Both the position numbers and the translations under genes were made by a program. 64,000 nt of DNA, taken from NCBI RefSeq assembly GCF_004353185.1, contig NZ_SMUS01000006.1, forward strand, positions 91,012 through 155,011, written 5' to 3'. The notes under the pieces are model-generated. The model ran no database searches. It saw only the letters and a program-made list of their open reading frames with translations, and was not told the DNA's origin. The stretch comes from Clostridium cuniculi (GTDB lineage: Bacteria; Bacillota; Clostridia; Clostridiales; Clostridiaceae). This document shows positions 55,181 to 64,000 of this stretch, piece after piece; within the stretch, counting starts at the first letter, position 1, and the number at the start of each line of letters is the position of its first letter.

Positions 55181-55831
55181 ATGGAGGGTAAACAATTAGG
55201 ATTTGAAAAGGAATCTTCTATGGAGTTTAGCCTTTATGAGGCTATTAAAAGATTAATTGATGTTGTTTGTTCTTTTATGGGAGTATTAGTACTGAGTCCT
55301 TTATTTATTATTATTGCAATTATTATTAAGACTACTTCTAAAGGGCCAGTATTTTTCTCACAAAAGAGAGTTGGAAAAAATGGTAAAGAATTTAATATGT
55401 ATAAGTTCAGATCTATGGTAGTTAATGCCGAGGAGCTTAAAGAAAAGTTAGCTGCTCAAAATGAAATGTCTGGACCTATGTTTAAGATGAAAGATGATCC
55501 TAGAGTTACTAAGGTTGGAAAGTTCATTAGAAAAACTTCAATTGATGAGCTACCTCAACTTTGGAATGTTCTTAAAGGTGATATGAGTTTAGTTGGACTT
55601 AGACCAAGTTTGCCTAAGGAAGTTGCTCAGTTTGATGAATGGATGCATAGGAGACTAGAAGTTAAGCCAGGTCTTACTTGTTATTGGCAAGTTAGTGGAA
55701 GAAATAATATTGACTTTGAAGATTGGATGAAGCTCGATATTAGATATGTTGATGAGAGAAATATTTGGATTGACATTAAATTAATATTTAAAACAGTAGG
55801 GGTACTATTTGGTGACAAGAATGCTCATTAG
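55181..55831 (+). CDS. Undecaprenyl-phosphate sugar phosphotransferase (priming enzyme)
   Basis: 216 residues of the bacterial sugar transferase family. One N-terminal membrane helix (~30-52) is followed by the conserved core: GPVFFSQKRVG, MYKFRSM, KTSIDELPQLWNVLKGDMSLVGLRP and LEVKPGLTCYWQVSGRN. It attaches the first sugar phosphate (often glucose or galactose) to the lipid carrier. The short form without the extra N-terminal helices of WbaP is typical of Gram-positive EPS loci. Start ATG 55181 after a G-run. Confidence 0.93.
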   Translation: MEGKQLGFEKESSMEFSLYEAIKRLIDVVCSFMGVLVLSPLFIIIAIIIKTTSKGPVFFSQKRVGKNGKEFNMYKFRSMVVNAEELKEKLAAQNEMSGPMFKMKDDPRVTKVGKFIRKTSIDELPQLWNVLKGDMSLVGLRPSLPKEVAQFDEWMHRRLEVKPGLTCYWQVSGRNNIDFEDWMKLDIRYVDERNIWIDIKLIFKTVGVLFGDKNAH

Positions 55832-55902
55832 TAATTTAAGTTTAATAAATAGAATAAACAATAATTTTAATTTATAGAATTTTTAGTAAAGGGGAATGAA
55901 AA

Positions 55903-57069
55903 ATGAAAATAGCAGTAGCGGGTACAGGATATGTAGGATTATCTAATGCAGTTTTATTAGCTCAACACAATGAAGTTGTTGCAGTAGATATTATTCAAGA
56001 AAAGGTAGATATGATTAATGATAGAGTATCTCCAATAGTTGATAAAGAAATAGAAGATTATTTAGCTAATAAAGAGTTAAATTTAGTAGCAACAACAGAT
56101 GCATATAAAGCATATAGAGATGCTGAATTTGTAATAATTTCAACACCTACTAATTACGATCCGGAAATGAACTACTTTAATACAAGAAGTGTTGAAGCTG
56201 TAATTGCAAATGTATTATCTATTAATCCAGAAGCAACTATGGTAATTAAATCTACAGTTCCAGTTGGATATACAAAGAGAGTAAAAGAAATGTTTGAATG
56301 TGATAATATAATTTTCTCTCCAGAGTTTTTAAGAGAAGGCAGAGCTTTATATGATAATCTTCATCCTTCAAGAATTATTGTTGGTGAACAAAGTGAAAGG
56401 GCAGAAAAGTTTGCTAATCTTTTAAAAGAAGGAGCTATTAAGGAAGATATTCCAGTATTATTTACCGATAGTACTGAAGCAGAAGCAGTTAAGCTTTTTT
56501 CTAATACTTATTTAGCTTTAAGAGTGGCTTATTTCAATGAATTAGATACTTATGCCGAAATGAAGGGATTAAATACTAAGCAAATTATTGAGGGTGTTGG
56601 ACTTGATCCAAGAATAGGAAGTCATTATAACAATCCATCATTTGGATATGGTGGATACTGTTTACCTAAGGATACTAAGCAATTAAGAGCTAATTATGAA
56701 GATGTTCCTAATGAAATTATTGGAGCTATAGTTGAAGCTAATAGAACTCGAAAGGATTTTATTGCTGAACAAATAATTAAGAAAAATCCTAAGACTGTGG
56801 GTATTTATAGATTAACTATGAAAACCGATTCTGATAATTTTAGAGCTTCTTCTATTCAAGGAATAATGAAAAGAATTAAGGCTAAGGGGATTGAAGTTGT
56901 AGTTTATGAACCAGTTCTTAAGGAAGAAAGTTTCTTTAATTCTAGAGTTATTAGAGATTTAGATGAATTTAAGAAAATTAGTGATGTTATTGTTTCTAAT
57001 AGATTAGCAGATGAATTATTTGATGTAGAAGAGAAAGTTTATACTAGAGATTTATTTAATAGAGACTAA
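55903..57069 (+). CDS. ugd: UDP-glucose 6-dehydrogenase, copy 2
   Basis: 388 residues, same length and most residues as the enzyme at 4087. Rossmann GTGYVG at the N-terminus, catalytic Cys in GGYCLPKD. Here the segment before the active site is GVGLDPRIG, the expected form, in contrast to Cys in copy 1. Start ATG 55903 after AAAGGGG. Embedded in the capsule operon, so it supplies UDP-glucuronate for this polymer. Confidence 0.94.
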   Translation: MKIAVAGTGYVGLSNAVLLAQHNEVVAVDIIQEKVDMINDRVSPIVDKEIEDYLANKELNLVATTDAYKAYRDAEFVIISTPTNYDPEMNYFNTRSVEAVIANVLSINPEATMVIKSTVPVGYTKRVKEMFECDNIIFSPEFLREGRALYDNLHPSRIIVGEQSERAEKFANLLKEGAIKEDIPVLFTDSTEAEAVKLFSNTYLALRVAYFNELDTYAEMKGLNTKQIIEGVGLDPRIGSHYNNPSFGYGGYCLPKDTKQLRANYEDVPNEIIGAIVEANRTRKDFIAEQIIKKNPKTVGIYRLTMKTDSDNFRASSIQGIMKRIKAKGIEVVVYEPVLKEESFFNSRVIRDLDEFKKISDVIVSNRLADELFDVEEKVYTRDLFNRD

Positions 57070-57099
57070 TAAATATATAAAATAAAGAGGAAAATTGAA

Positions 57100-57558
57100 A
57101 TGAAGAAGATTTGTTTTATTGCTTCAAGTGGAGGTCATTTTGAACAGTTAATGATGTTAAATCCTCTTATGGATAAATATGATGGTTTTATTGTGACGGA
57201 AAAAACTAGCTATTCTGTAATAAAAAGTGATGAAAGAATATATTATCTTAAGCAAGTAAATAGAAATGAGAAAGTTTTTATATTTAAGATGATAGAAAAT
57301 ACATTTAAGAGTTTAAAAATTTTTATAAAAGAAAGGCCAGATGTTGTTATCTCGACGGGGGCCTTAGCAACAATTCCCATGTGTTTATTATCAAAAATTT
57401 TTAGAAAGAAAATTATATTTATTGAATCTTTTGCAAAAGTAACATCTCCAACATTAACTGGTAAATTAGTATATAAATTTGCAGATCAATTTTATATTCA
57501 ATGGGAACAAATGAAAGAGCATTATCCAGATTCTATATTTAAGGGGGGAATATATTGA
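57100..57558 (+). CDS. Alg14-like glycosyltransferase membrane anchor subunit
   Basis: 152 residues resembling Alg14/PssD, the membrane-anchored acceptor-binding half of a two-part GT-B glycosyltransferase. Motifs: CFIASSGGHFEQL at the N-terminus, VVISTGALATIP and FIESFAKV. The stop overlaps the TTG start of the Alg13-like partner by four bases, so the pair is made together. Start ATG 57100 after AGAGGA. Confidence 0.9.
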   Translation: MKKICFIASSGGHFEQLMMLNPLMDKYDGFIVTEKTSYSVIKSDERIYYLKQVNRNEKVFIFKMIENTFKSLKIFIKERPDVVISTGALATIPMCLLSKIFRKKIIFIESFAKVTSPTLTGKLVYKFADQFYIQWEQMKEHYPDSIFKGGIY

Positions 57559-58034
57559 TTTTTGTAACTTTAGGATCTCAAAAATTTCAATTTAATAGAT
57601 TATTAAAAGAGATAGATAGATTAATTGAATGTGGAAAAATTACAGAAAAAGTGTTTGCCCAAATAGGATATAGTGATTATGAGCCTAAAAATTATAGTTA
57701 CAAAAGTTTTTTAGATAGAGCTGAATTTGTAGATATAATGGGAAAGTGTGATAAGGTTATTACTCATGGAGGCACAGGGGCTATTATTGGAGCTGTTAAA
57801 CAAGGAAAAAAGGTTATTGCAGTTCCAAGATTGGCTAAGTATGGAGAGCATGTTGATGATCATCAATTGCAAATAATAGATCAATTTAAAGAAATGAATT
57901 TGATAGCAGGTTTAGATTATATTGAGAATTTACAAGTTGAAATAGATGAGATAGAAAAAAAGTCATTTAAGAAATATAAATCTAATACTAATCAAATAAT
58001 AGCTAGTATTGTAGATTTTATTGAAAATAAATAG
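57555..58034 (+). CDS. Alg13-like glycosyltransferase catalytic subunit
   Basis: 159 residues of the GT28 C-terminal type (Alg13/PssE): IFVTLGSQKFQFNRLL, then THGGTGAIIGAVKQGKKVIAVPR, the donor-sugar binding block. It works with the preceding Alg14-like protein and often adds the second sugar to the lipid-linked primer. The start is TTG 57555, eight bases after AAGGGGGG, overlapping the previous stop. Confidence 0.92.
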   Translation: MIFVTLGSQKFQFNRLLKEIDRLIECGKITEKVFAQIGYSDYEPKNYSYKSFLDRAEFVDIMGKCDKVITHGGTGAIIGAVKQGKKVIAVPRLAKYGEHVDDHQLQIIDQFKEMNLIAGLDYIENLQVEIDEIEKKSFKKYKSNTNQIIASIVDFIENK

Positions 58035-58045
58035 TGGAGTAAGAT

Positions 58046-59128
58046 ATGGATGAAATAAGAGTTTTAGTTATAGCTACAACGGATTTGGGGTTTAATGGAA
58101 TAACAAGTGTGATAATGAATTATTATAGAAATATTGATAGAGATAAAATTCAATTTGATTTTATTATTGGAGAAAAAATTAATGAGGATATAGCTAAAGA
58201 AATAAAAAGTTTTGGTGGGAAAATATATCAATTACCTTCAAGGAAAAGACAAACTTTAAAATATTTATTAGAATTAAGAAAAATAATTAGAATTAATGGT
58301 TATAAAATTGTACATGCTCATGGGAATAGTGGAACTTTATTCTTAGATATTCATTTAGCTAAAAAATTGGGAGTTCCTATTAGAATAGCTCATAGCCATA
58401 ATAGCACTTGTAAACATAAATTCATACATAAAATTTTAAAAAATAAATTAAATAAAGAAACAACTCATCCAATAGCATGCTCTAAATTAGCTGGAGATTG
58501 GCTTTTTAATAAGGAGTATACGATAATAAACAATGGAGTAGATATTCAGAAGTTTAAATTTAATAATGAGATAAGAAAAGAATATAGAGATAAATTAAAC
58601 TTAAGTAATAATTTTGTTATAGGACATATAGGACATTTTTCTTATCAAAAAAACCATGAATATTTATTAGAAATATTCAAAGAAGTTTATACTATGAATT
58701 CTAATGCCAGATTATTATTAATTGGAGATGGAATTCTAAGGGCTAGTATTGAAGAAAAAATAAAGAATTTAAAATTAGAGAAAGTGGTAGTATTATTAGG
58801 AAAAAGGAATGATACAGATAAATTAATACAAGCTATGGATTTGTTTGTTTTTCCATCAAGATTTGAAGGATTACCAGTTGTATTGATAGAGACACAGGTA
58901 GCTGGTTTAAAAAGTATTGTTTCCGATAATATTACTAAGGAGTGTGGGATAACAGATAAAATAAAATATTTAAGTTTAGAAGATGATATTAATGTTTGGA
59001 AAAATGAAGTTTTGAAATGTAATAAAGTATACAATAGAGAAGATATTATAGATGTAATGGATAATTCTCAATTTAATATAAAAAATGAAGTGAAAAAATT
59101 AGAAGATATGTATTTAAAAAATATATAA
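58046..59128 (+). CDS. Glycosyltransferase family 4 (EpsF/CapM-like)
   Basis: 360 residues, GT-B fold. N-terminal VIATTDLGFNGITSVIMNYYR and HAHGNSG; C-terminal donor-binding part IGHIGHFSYQKNHEYLLEIF and FPSRFEGLPVVLIE with the retaining-type E-x7-E region. Cytoplasmic, adds one sugar to the growing repeat unit. Start ATG 58046 after GTGGAG, 11 bases past the Alg13-like gene. Confidence 0.9.
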   Translation: MDEIRVLVIATTDLGFNGITSVIMNYYRNIDRDKIQFDFIIGEKINEDIAKEIKSFGGKIYQLPSRKRQTLKYLLELRKIIRINGYKIVHAHGNSGTLFLDIHLAKKLGVPIRIAHSHNSTCKHKFIHKILKNKLNKETTHPIACSKLAGDWLFNKEYTIINNGVDIQKFKFNNEIRKEYRDKLNLSNNFVIGHIGHFSYQKNHEYLLEIFKEVYTMNSNARLLLIGDGILRASIEEKIKNLKLEKVVVLLGKRNDTDKLIQAMDLFVFPSRFEGLPVVLIETQVAGLKSIVSDNITKECGITDKIKYLSLEDDINVWKNEVLKCNKVYNREDIIDVMDNSQFNIKNEVKKLEDMYLKNI

Positions 59129-59149
59129 ATAGTTTAGGGAGATATTAAA

Positions 59150-59680
59150 ATGAAGAATACAGGCTTAGGTAAGATAAAGGAAGATTTATTAGCTTGTTCT
59201 AAAGGGAAAAAGAGTATTTTTAAAAATATGATTTTTAATACTAATTTTCATTGTGTAGTACTTTATAGAATAGCGCATGCATTTTATAAAATAAAATTAT
59301 CTTTTATATCTCAAATAATTAAATTTATAATGAAAGTAATTTATAGCGTAGATATTGATTTTAGATCTGAATTAGCAGGTGGATTAGTAATAATACATGG
59401 AGTAGGAATAGTTATAGGAGCGGCAGTAAAATCAAATGGTCCTATGAAAATTTATCAAGGTGTAACATTAGGAGGAAATAATGATAAAGTAAGAGTAGAG
59501 AATGGGCAAGAATTTGTTCAACCGATAATTGGGAAAAATGTTATTATATATTCTAATGCATGTATTTATGGACCTGTAATAATAGGAGATAATTGTACTA
59601 TAGGAGCATGTACAGTAATTACTAAAGACATTGAGAGTAACAAGGTTGTATTTAAAAAGCAAGATTTAATTATTAAGTAG
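59150..59680 (+). CDS. Serine-acetyltransferase-like sugar O-acetyltransferase
   Basis: 176 residues with a left-handed beta-helix: hexapeptide repeats IVIGAAV, IGKNVIIYSNACIYGPVIIGDNCTIGA. The active-site His is in VIIHGVGIVIGA. CysE-like enzymes in capsule operons O-acetylate the polymer rather than serine. Start ATG 59150 after AGGGAGA. The C-terminal tail of CysE involved in synthase binding is not recognisable. Confidence 0.85.
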   Translation: MKNTGLGKIKEDLLACSKGKKSIFKNMIFNTNFHCVVLYRIAHAFYKIKLSFISQIIKFIMKVIYSVDIDFRSELAGGLVIIHGVGIVIGAAVKSNGPMKIYQGVTLGGNNDKVRVENGQEFVQPIIGKNVIIYSNACIYGPVIIGDNCTIGACTVITKDIESNKVVFKKQDLIIK

Positions 59681-59700
59681 AAGAGGGGGCATTAAATGTT

Positions 59701-60609
59701 ATGAAAAAGATAACTATTTTATTATCTACATATAATGGAGAAAAATATATTGAAGATCAATTAAGAAGTATTAAAAGTCAAACAATTATTGATGATATTC
59801 ATGTAGTTATTAGAGATGATGGGTCAAAGGATAATACAGTTAATATAATAGAAAGATGGAAAAATGATTTATCTTTAACATTAATTACTGGAGAGAATGT
59901 TGGAGTAACAAATAGTTTTAGTAGTCTTATTTCAGAAGCACCAAATTCTGAGTATTATGCTTTTGCAGATCAAGATGATATATGGAATAATAATAAGATT
60001 GAAAAAGCAATAGAATATTTAAAAAGATATGATAATAGTAAACCAACTTTGTATTTTTCAAATGCTCAAATTGCAGATGAAAATGGAATTCCAGTAGGAA
60101 GAAATGTTCATGAAAAAAATGTTGATTTAGAATTACCAAAAGTAATGGCATGTAATCCAGCTTTAGGTTGTACCATGGTATTTAATAAAAAGGCAATGCA
60201 GTTATTTAGAGATACAAAAATCAGGAAATCTCCTATGCATGATAAAACAATGATAATTTTATGTTTATTATTAGGACATGTTGTTTATGATAATAATCCA
60301 AGTATGTTATATAGACAACATGATAATAACGTTATGGCAAGAAAAAATGGAATATTAAAAAGATTAAAGCAGTTTTATAGATTATGGATAAAAAGAGATG
60401 GAGTATCATTAAATGAATATGCTGCTGAAATTCTGGATAAAACTAATGATGTAATTAGTAATAAAGATAGAGAAATATTAACAATTTTTAAAAATTATAA
60501 ATTAAATATAAAAAATAGATTAAAGCTTATAATGACTCCAATGGCTAATACTAAAAAAAGAAAGAGCAATTTATCATTTAAAATTAGGATTTTCTTTGGT
60601 TTAGCATAA
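59701..60609 (+). CDS. Glycosyltransferase family 2 (rhamnosyltransferase-like)
   Basis: 302 residues, GT-A fold: ILLSTYNGEKYIEDQLRSI, RDDGSKDNT, and FADQDDIWNNNK with the metal-binding DQDD. This signature is shared with rhamnosyl- and related transferases. The downstream rfbA/rfbB genes make dTDP-sugar precursors, which agrees with a rhamnose transfer. Start ATG 59701 after AGAGGGGG. Confidence 0.88.
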   Translation: MKKITILLSTYNGEKYIEDQLRSIKSQTIIDDIHVVIRDDGSKDNTVNIIERWKNDLSLTLITGENVGVTNSFSSLISEAPNSEYYAFADQDDIWNNNKIEKAIEYLKRYDNSKPTLYFSNAQIADENGIPVGRNVHEKNVDLELPKVMACNPALGCTMVFNKKAMQLFRDTKIRKSPMHDKTMIILCLLLGHVVYDNNPSMLYRQHDNNVMARKNGILKRLKQFYRLWIKRDGVSLNEYAAEILDKTNDVISNKDREILTIFKNYKLNIKNRLKLIMTPMANTKKRKSNLSFKIRIFFGLA

Positions 60610-60643
60610 TAGGTGATTTTAAGTAAATTCAAGGAGAAAAATT

Positions 60644-61837
60644 TTGAAGAGTATAGTAAAAATATCATATGTTATTACATGTATATTATATTTAGTAAGA
60701 TATATTCAAAATATAAATTTGCCATTTAATTCGATATTTACATTAAATTTATTTATTATAATGATATATTTTATTTTTGATAAAAAAAATATTATATATA
60801 ATAAAAAAATAAGCAATATGTTTATATTTATGATTATTCTATTTGGAATATACCCACTTATTTTTAATGATGGATCTTTGATTCAAGAAATATTTTCGAA
60901 CACTATTCGTATGTTAATATTCATGTTTAATATATATTTTACAGCTATGTTTATATATATAAATAAGGAGAAAGCTTTTTTTATTAAGTCAACATATATT
61001 ATATTAACAATATTTCTAATTAGTATTTATATAATGAATTTTGATAATTTTGAAGGGATATTAAATATAAAAAATGTTTTCAGCTATGAATTAAGATATA
61101 GAAATGCATTTGGATTATATCATCCTAATGCAACAGGATCATTGTGTATGGCAACGATAATTTTATCGATATATCTATTAAAATTAAATAGGCTAAAAAG
61201 AATAATTTTAATTATATTTAGTGATATTATTATTTTACTAATATTGATTTCAACATCTTCTAGAAATTCAATAACATGTTTAGCAGTTTTTTTTGTAGTT
61301 GCAATATTTTTATTATTTTATAATAAGTTTTTTACAAAATTTAATGAAATTTATTTAAATAAAAGTTTTAAAGTAGGTTTTTATGTAATATTAATAATAT
61401 GCCTAATTATAGCTTTAAATATTATAGATATAAATGAATTGTTGTATAATAGTAATAGGATGTCTAACTTTATAGTAAACATTCCTGCTGTTTTTGAAAA
61501 TGAAAAAGAGCTATTTGGTCTGGGATATATTCAACCTGGATTTTTTAATACTAGTAGATATATTTTTAATACTACTTTTGTTGATAATTGGTATTTGTAT
61601 ACATTTGTATCTCTTGGAATAATAGGATTTATATTTTCTATGATATTATTAATATATTTGATAATATCAATAATATTTGATAAGAAACATGATTTGGCAG
61701 AAAAAGTTATTGTTACTAGTATATTGGCAACTAATTTATATCACTCAATATTTGAAACTGCGTTTTTATATCCACAATTCTTTTTTAGTTATATTTCTTG
61801 GATAATATATTTTTTATTTATTTATGATAAAAGTTAG
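60644..61837 (+). CDS. Wzy-like O-antigen/capsule polymerase
   Basis: 397 residues, about eleven membrane helices and one large outer loop (from about ELLYNSNRMSNF). A mid-protein RNAFGLYHPNATGSL segment resembles the Wzy_C-type loop with an essential Arg. It joins repeat units at the outer membrane face. Sequence identity in such proteins is low, so assignment rests on topology and place. Start TTG 60644 after AAGGAGA. Confidence 0.82.
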   Translation: MKSIVKISYVITCILYLVRYIQNINLPFNSIFTLNLFIIMIYFIFDKKNIIYNKKISNMFIFMIILFGIYPLIFNDGSLIQEIFSNTIRMLIFMFNIYFTAMFIYINKEKAFFIKSTYIILTIFLISIYIMNFDNFEGILNIKNVFSYELRYRNAFGLYHPNATGSLCMATIILSIYLLKLNRLKRIILIIFSDIIILLILISTSSRNSITCLAVFFVVAIFLLFYNKFFTKFNEIYLNKSFKVGFYVILIICLIIALNIIDINELLYNSNRMSNFIVNIPAVFENEKELFGLGYIQPGFFNTSRYIFNTTFVDNWYLYTFVSLGIIGFIFSMILLIYLIISIIFDKKHDLAEKVIVTSILATNLYHSIFETAFLYPQFFFSYISWIIYFLFIYDKS

Positions 61838-61878
61838 TTTGAATTTTAAGTAAGTAAATAAAATAAAAGGAGTTAATA

Positions 61879-62958
61879 ATGAATATAAAAAAAAATACAA
61901 AAGTATATATAGCATGTCCTTACAAATATATTTCAGGAGGACCTGAGACATTGCATCAATTAGTGGATAAATTAAGAAATAAGGGTTATGATGCATATAT
62001 ATATTATATAAATTTTAAAAATAAAGAAAAAGAAGAATTACCAGAAAAATTTAAAAAATATAACGTGAAAATAGCAAAAATAATAGAAGATAGTGAAGAT
62101 AATGTGTTGGTTGTACCTGAAACTAATACAGAAATTATTTACAGATATAAAAATATAAGAAAAAGCATTTGGTGGTTATCTGTAGATTTTTACTGGAAAA
62201 GCAGTGGAAGAGAGTTAGCAAAGTGGTCTCCAATATTTAAAAAGGTAAATATTGATAATGTATTAGGAAAAAGTATTCATAATATTTTATCTGTATATAA
62301 AACAATTAAATATAAAAAATTTAAGATGTTTGATATTATAAATGGGAAAGATAAAAATAAATATTTTCATATGTATAATAGCGAATATGGAAGAAAATTT
62401 TTAATTAATCATGGAATAAAAGAAGAAAATATGGAATATCTCTGTGGTCCTATTGATGATAAATATATAAAAGATATTAATATTATAAAAAATAAAAAGA
62501 ATATAGTTGCATATAATCCAAAAAAAGGTAAGGAATTTTCTCAAATATTGATAGAATATGTTAATAGTAGAAATCCTGAAATTGAATTTGTAGCAATTCA
62601 AAATATGTCATTAGAACAAGTAGAAAATTTATTAGAACAGTCAAAGGTATATATGGACTTTGGATATTTTCCAGGACCAGAAAGAATTCCGAGGGAAGCT
62701 GTTGTTTCATTTTGTAATATAATTACATCTAATTTAGGCAGTGCAAAAAATAAAAAGGATATATTAATACCGGATAAATTTAAATTTGATTTAGATACAG
62801 TAGATATTAATTTAGTATATGAAACAATTATTAAATTAATATATAATTACAAGGAATATGTTAATGAATTTGAGTGTTATAGGAAAAAAGTATATGAACA
62901 AAAGAATTTATTTAGTAAAAATATAGAGGTTATATTTTCAAAGAATAATGAGAGGTAA
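61879..62958 (+). CDS. Putative GT-B glycosyltransferase
   Basis: 359 residues. N-terminal [18 protein letters not shown] (GGPE loop typical of GT-B acceptor sites), WWLSVDF, and C-terminal [28 protein letters not shown], in which [10 protein letters not shown] resembles the donor-binding E-rich motif. Similar proteins sit in EPS loci without known specificity. Start ATG 61879 after AAAAGGAG. Confidence 0.72.
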   Translation: MNIKKNTKVYIACPYKYISGGPETLHQLVDKLRNKGYDAYIYYINFKNKEKEELPEKFKKYNVKIAKIIEDSEDNVLVVPETNTEIIYRYKNIRKSIWWLSVDFYWKSSGRELAKWSPIFKKVNIDNVLGKSIHNILSVYKTIKYKKFKMFDIINGKDKNKYFHMYNSEYGRKFLINHGIKEENMEYLCGPIDDKYIKDINIIKNKKNIVAYNPKKGKEFSQILIEYVNSRNPEIEFVAIQNMSLEQVENLLEQSKVYMDFGYFPGPERIPREAVVSFCNIITSNLGSAKNKKDILIPDKFKFDLDTVDINLVYETIIKLIYNYKEYVNEFECYRKKVYEQKNLFSKNIEVIFSKNNER

Positions 62959-62963
62959 GAGTT

Positions 62964-63833
62964 ATGAAAGGTATTATTTTAGCAGGTGGATCAGGAACAA
63001 GACTTTATCCAGTAACAAAGGCAATGTCAAAACAAATGGTTCCAATATATGATAAGCCAATGATTTACTATCCAATGTCAGTGTTAATGTTAGCTGGTAT
63101 AAGAGATATTTTAATAATATCAACGCCTAGAGATATAGTTAATTTTAAGGAATTATTTAAAGATGGTTCAGAATATGGTCTAAACATTGAATACGCAATT
63201 CAAGAGCAACCGAATGGATTAGCAGAAGCATTTATAATCGGTGAAGAATTCGTTGGTAATGATAATGTAGCAATGATATTAGGTGATAATATATTCTATG
63301 GTCAAAACTTTAGTTCTCATTTAAAAGAAGCAGCACAATTAGAAAAAGGAGCAATGGTATTTGGATATTATGTTCAAGATCCAAGAGCTTTTGGAGTAGT
63401 TGGATTTGATGCAGATGGTAAAGTAACTTCATTAGAAGAAAAGCCAGAAAAACCAAGATCAAAATATGCAGTGCCAGGTCTTTATTTCTATGATAACTCA
63501 GTAGTAGAAAAAGCAAAGGCACTAAAACCATCAGCAAGAGGGGAATTAGAAATAACTGATTTAAATAAAGTTTACATGGAAGAAGGAACTTTAAAAGTAG
63601 ACTTATTAGGTAGAGGAATGGCTTGGCTTGATACAGGAACTCACGTATCAATGTTAAAAGCATCTAATTTTGTTGAAGCAGTACAAACAACTCAAGGTAC
63701 ATTCATAGCTTGTTTAGAAGAGATTGCATATAGACAAGGATGGATTTCAAAGGAACAAGTTAGGGAATTAGCTGGACCTTTAATGAAAACAGAGTATGGA
63801 AAATATTTAATAGATATAATTGAGGAAATATAG
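62964..63833 (+). CDS. rfbA: Glucose-1-phosphate thymidylyltransferase
   Basis: 289 residues. Makes dTDP-glucose from dTTP and glucose-1-phosphate, first step of dTDP-rhamnose synthesis. Signature [26 protein letters not shown], then [17 protein letters not shown], and LDTGTHVSM. Start ATG 62964 after GAGAGG, five bases after the previous stop. rfbB follows by 13 bases. Codon use resembles housekeeping genes more than the glycosyltransferases before it. Confidence 0.97.
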   Translation: MKGIILAGGSGTRLYPVTKAMSKQMVPIYDKPMIYYPMSVLMLAGIRDILIISTPRDIVNFKELFKDGSEYGLNIEYAIQEQPNGLAEAFIIGEEFVGNDNVAMILGDNIFYGQNFSSHLKEAAQLEKGAMVFGYYVQDPRAFGVVGFDADGKVTSLEEKPEKPRSKYAVPGLYFYDNSVVEKAKALKPSARGELEITDLNKVYMEEGTLKVDLLGRGMAWLDTGTHVSMLKASNFVEAVQTTQGTFIACLEEIAYRQGWISKEQVRELAGPLMKTEYGKYLIDIIEEI

Positions 63834-63846
63834 AGGTGGACAAACT

Positions 63847-64000
63847 ATGAAAACTTACTTAGTAACTGGTGGAGCTGGATTTATAGGCTCAAACTTTGTA
63901 TTATACATGTTAAAAAAATATGAAGATATAAGAATAATTAATTTAGATAAGTTAACTTATGCAGGAAACTTAGAAAACTTAAAGTCAATTCAAGATGATC
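63847..64000 (+). CDS. rfbB: dTDP-glucose 4,6-dehydratase, 3' cut by window edge
   Basis: First 51 codons only. The N-terminus MKTYLVTGGAGFIGSNFV has the NAD-binding GxxGxxG of the extended short-chain dehydrogenases, and NLDKLTYAGNLENL is diagnostic of RfbB. It converts dTDP-glucose to the 4-keto-6-deoxy sugar. RBS GAGGTGG. It continues the pathway from rfbA. Confidence 0.95.
   Translation, partial: MKTYLVTGGAGFIGSNFVLYMLKKYEDIRIINLDKLTYAGNLENLKSIQDD

Noticed and set aside
63310..63663. Minus-strand Leu-rich ORF inside rfbA
   Set aside because: Antisense shadow of a strongly conserved gene, without RBS.
1..64000. tRNA or rRNA genes
   Set aside because: No GC-rich cloverleaf-like or rRNA-like segment was seen on either strand; the only GC-rich spots are the REP-like palindromes.

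Overview
The window is very AT-rich, with Gram-positive ribosome binding sites, many TTG/GTG starts and clostridial-type gene families. It most likely comes from a Clostridium-like low-GC Firmicute. I see no rRNA, tRNA or CRISPR array. Three themes dominate: surface polysaccharide genes at both ends, a RiPP (lasso-peptide-like) island with an adjoining block of cyclic-di-GMP genes, and a housekeeping/drug-export stretch.

Region 1 (1-12.7 kb): a 5'-truncated beta-helix protein, a broken acyltransferase-3 gene and an intact one, a UDP-glucose dehydrogenase (copy 1), an NTP_transf_5 nucleotidyltransferase, a DUF218 protein and a metallophosphoesterase. These are followed by a three-gene wall or teichoic-acid glycosylation set: GtrA flippase, polyprenyl-phosphate glycosyltransferase and YfhO.

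Region 2 (12.7-21.3 kb, plus 28.1-29.9 kb): a compact RiPP island. Five small genes at 12723, 12947, 17743, 20081 and 20806 encode peptides with one leader pattern, W-x2-P-x-L-x3-[G/N/D]-x3-T, and all five end in serine. Around them are one asparagine-synthetase-like cyclase lacking the glutaminase Cys, two transglutaminase-fold leader peptidases (B2), one PqqD-like recognition protein (B1), one HPr-kinase-like peptide kinase (K) and an ABC exporter. A paralogous exporter lies 7 kb downstream. The first two precursors are 43-residue paeninodin-like peptides. The other three are 89-99 residues with Cys-containing cores that do not fit a normal lasso ring. This is the best candidate for an undescribed system.

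Region 3 (21.4-32.4 kb): four membrane sensors with GGDEF and/or EAL domains, some with intact and some with eroded active sites, bracketing the second RiPP-type exporter. Two unrecognised small genes follow.

Region 4 (33-50.5 kb): manA, a REP-associated tyrosine transposase (RAYT) with three GC-rich perfect palindromes in and around it, glycerate kinase, an AAA ATPase, and a MarR plus heterodimeric ABC drug exporter operon with two matching palindromic operators. Next come a Ser/Gly/Asp repeat surface protein, a beta-propeller protein, an apparently disarmed IS1595-like transposase, prfC and a sensor histidine kinase.

Region 5 (50.5-64 kb): a capsule/exopolysaccharide operon in the usual order. 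It runs from a PHP tyrosine phosphatase, with a divergently oriented sigma factor, through two Wzz-like co-polymerases, a BY-kinase, a priming sugar transferase, UDP-glucose dehydrogenase copy 2, Alg14/Alg13-like proteins, several glycosyltransferases, an O-acetyltransferase and a Wzy-like polymerase, to rfbA and the start of rfbB at the window edge.
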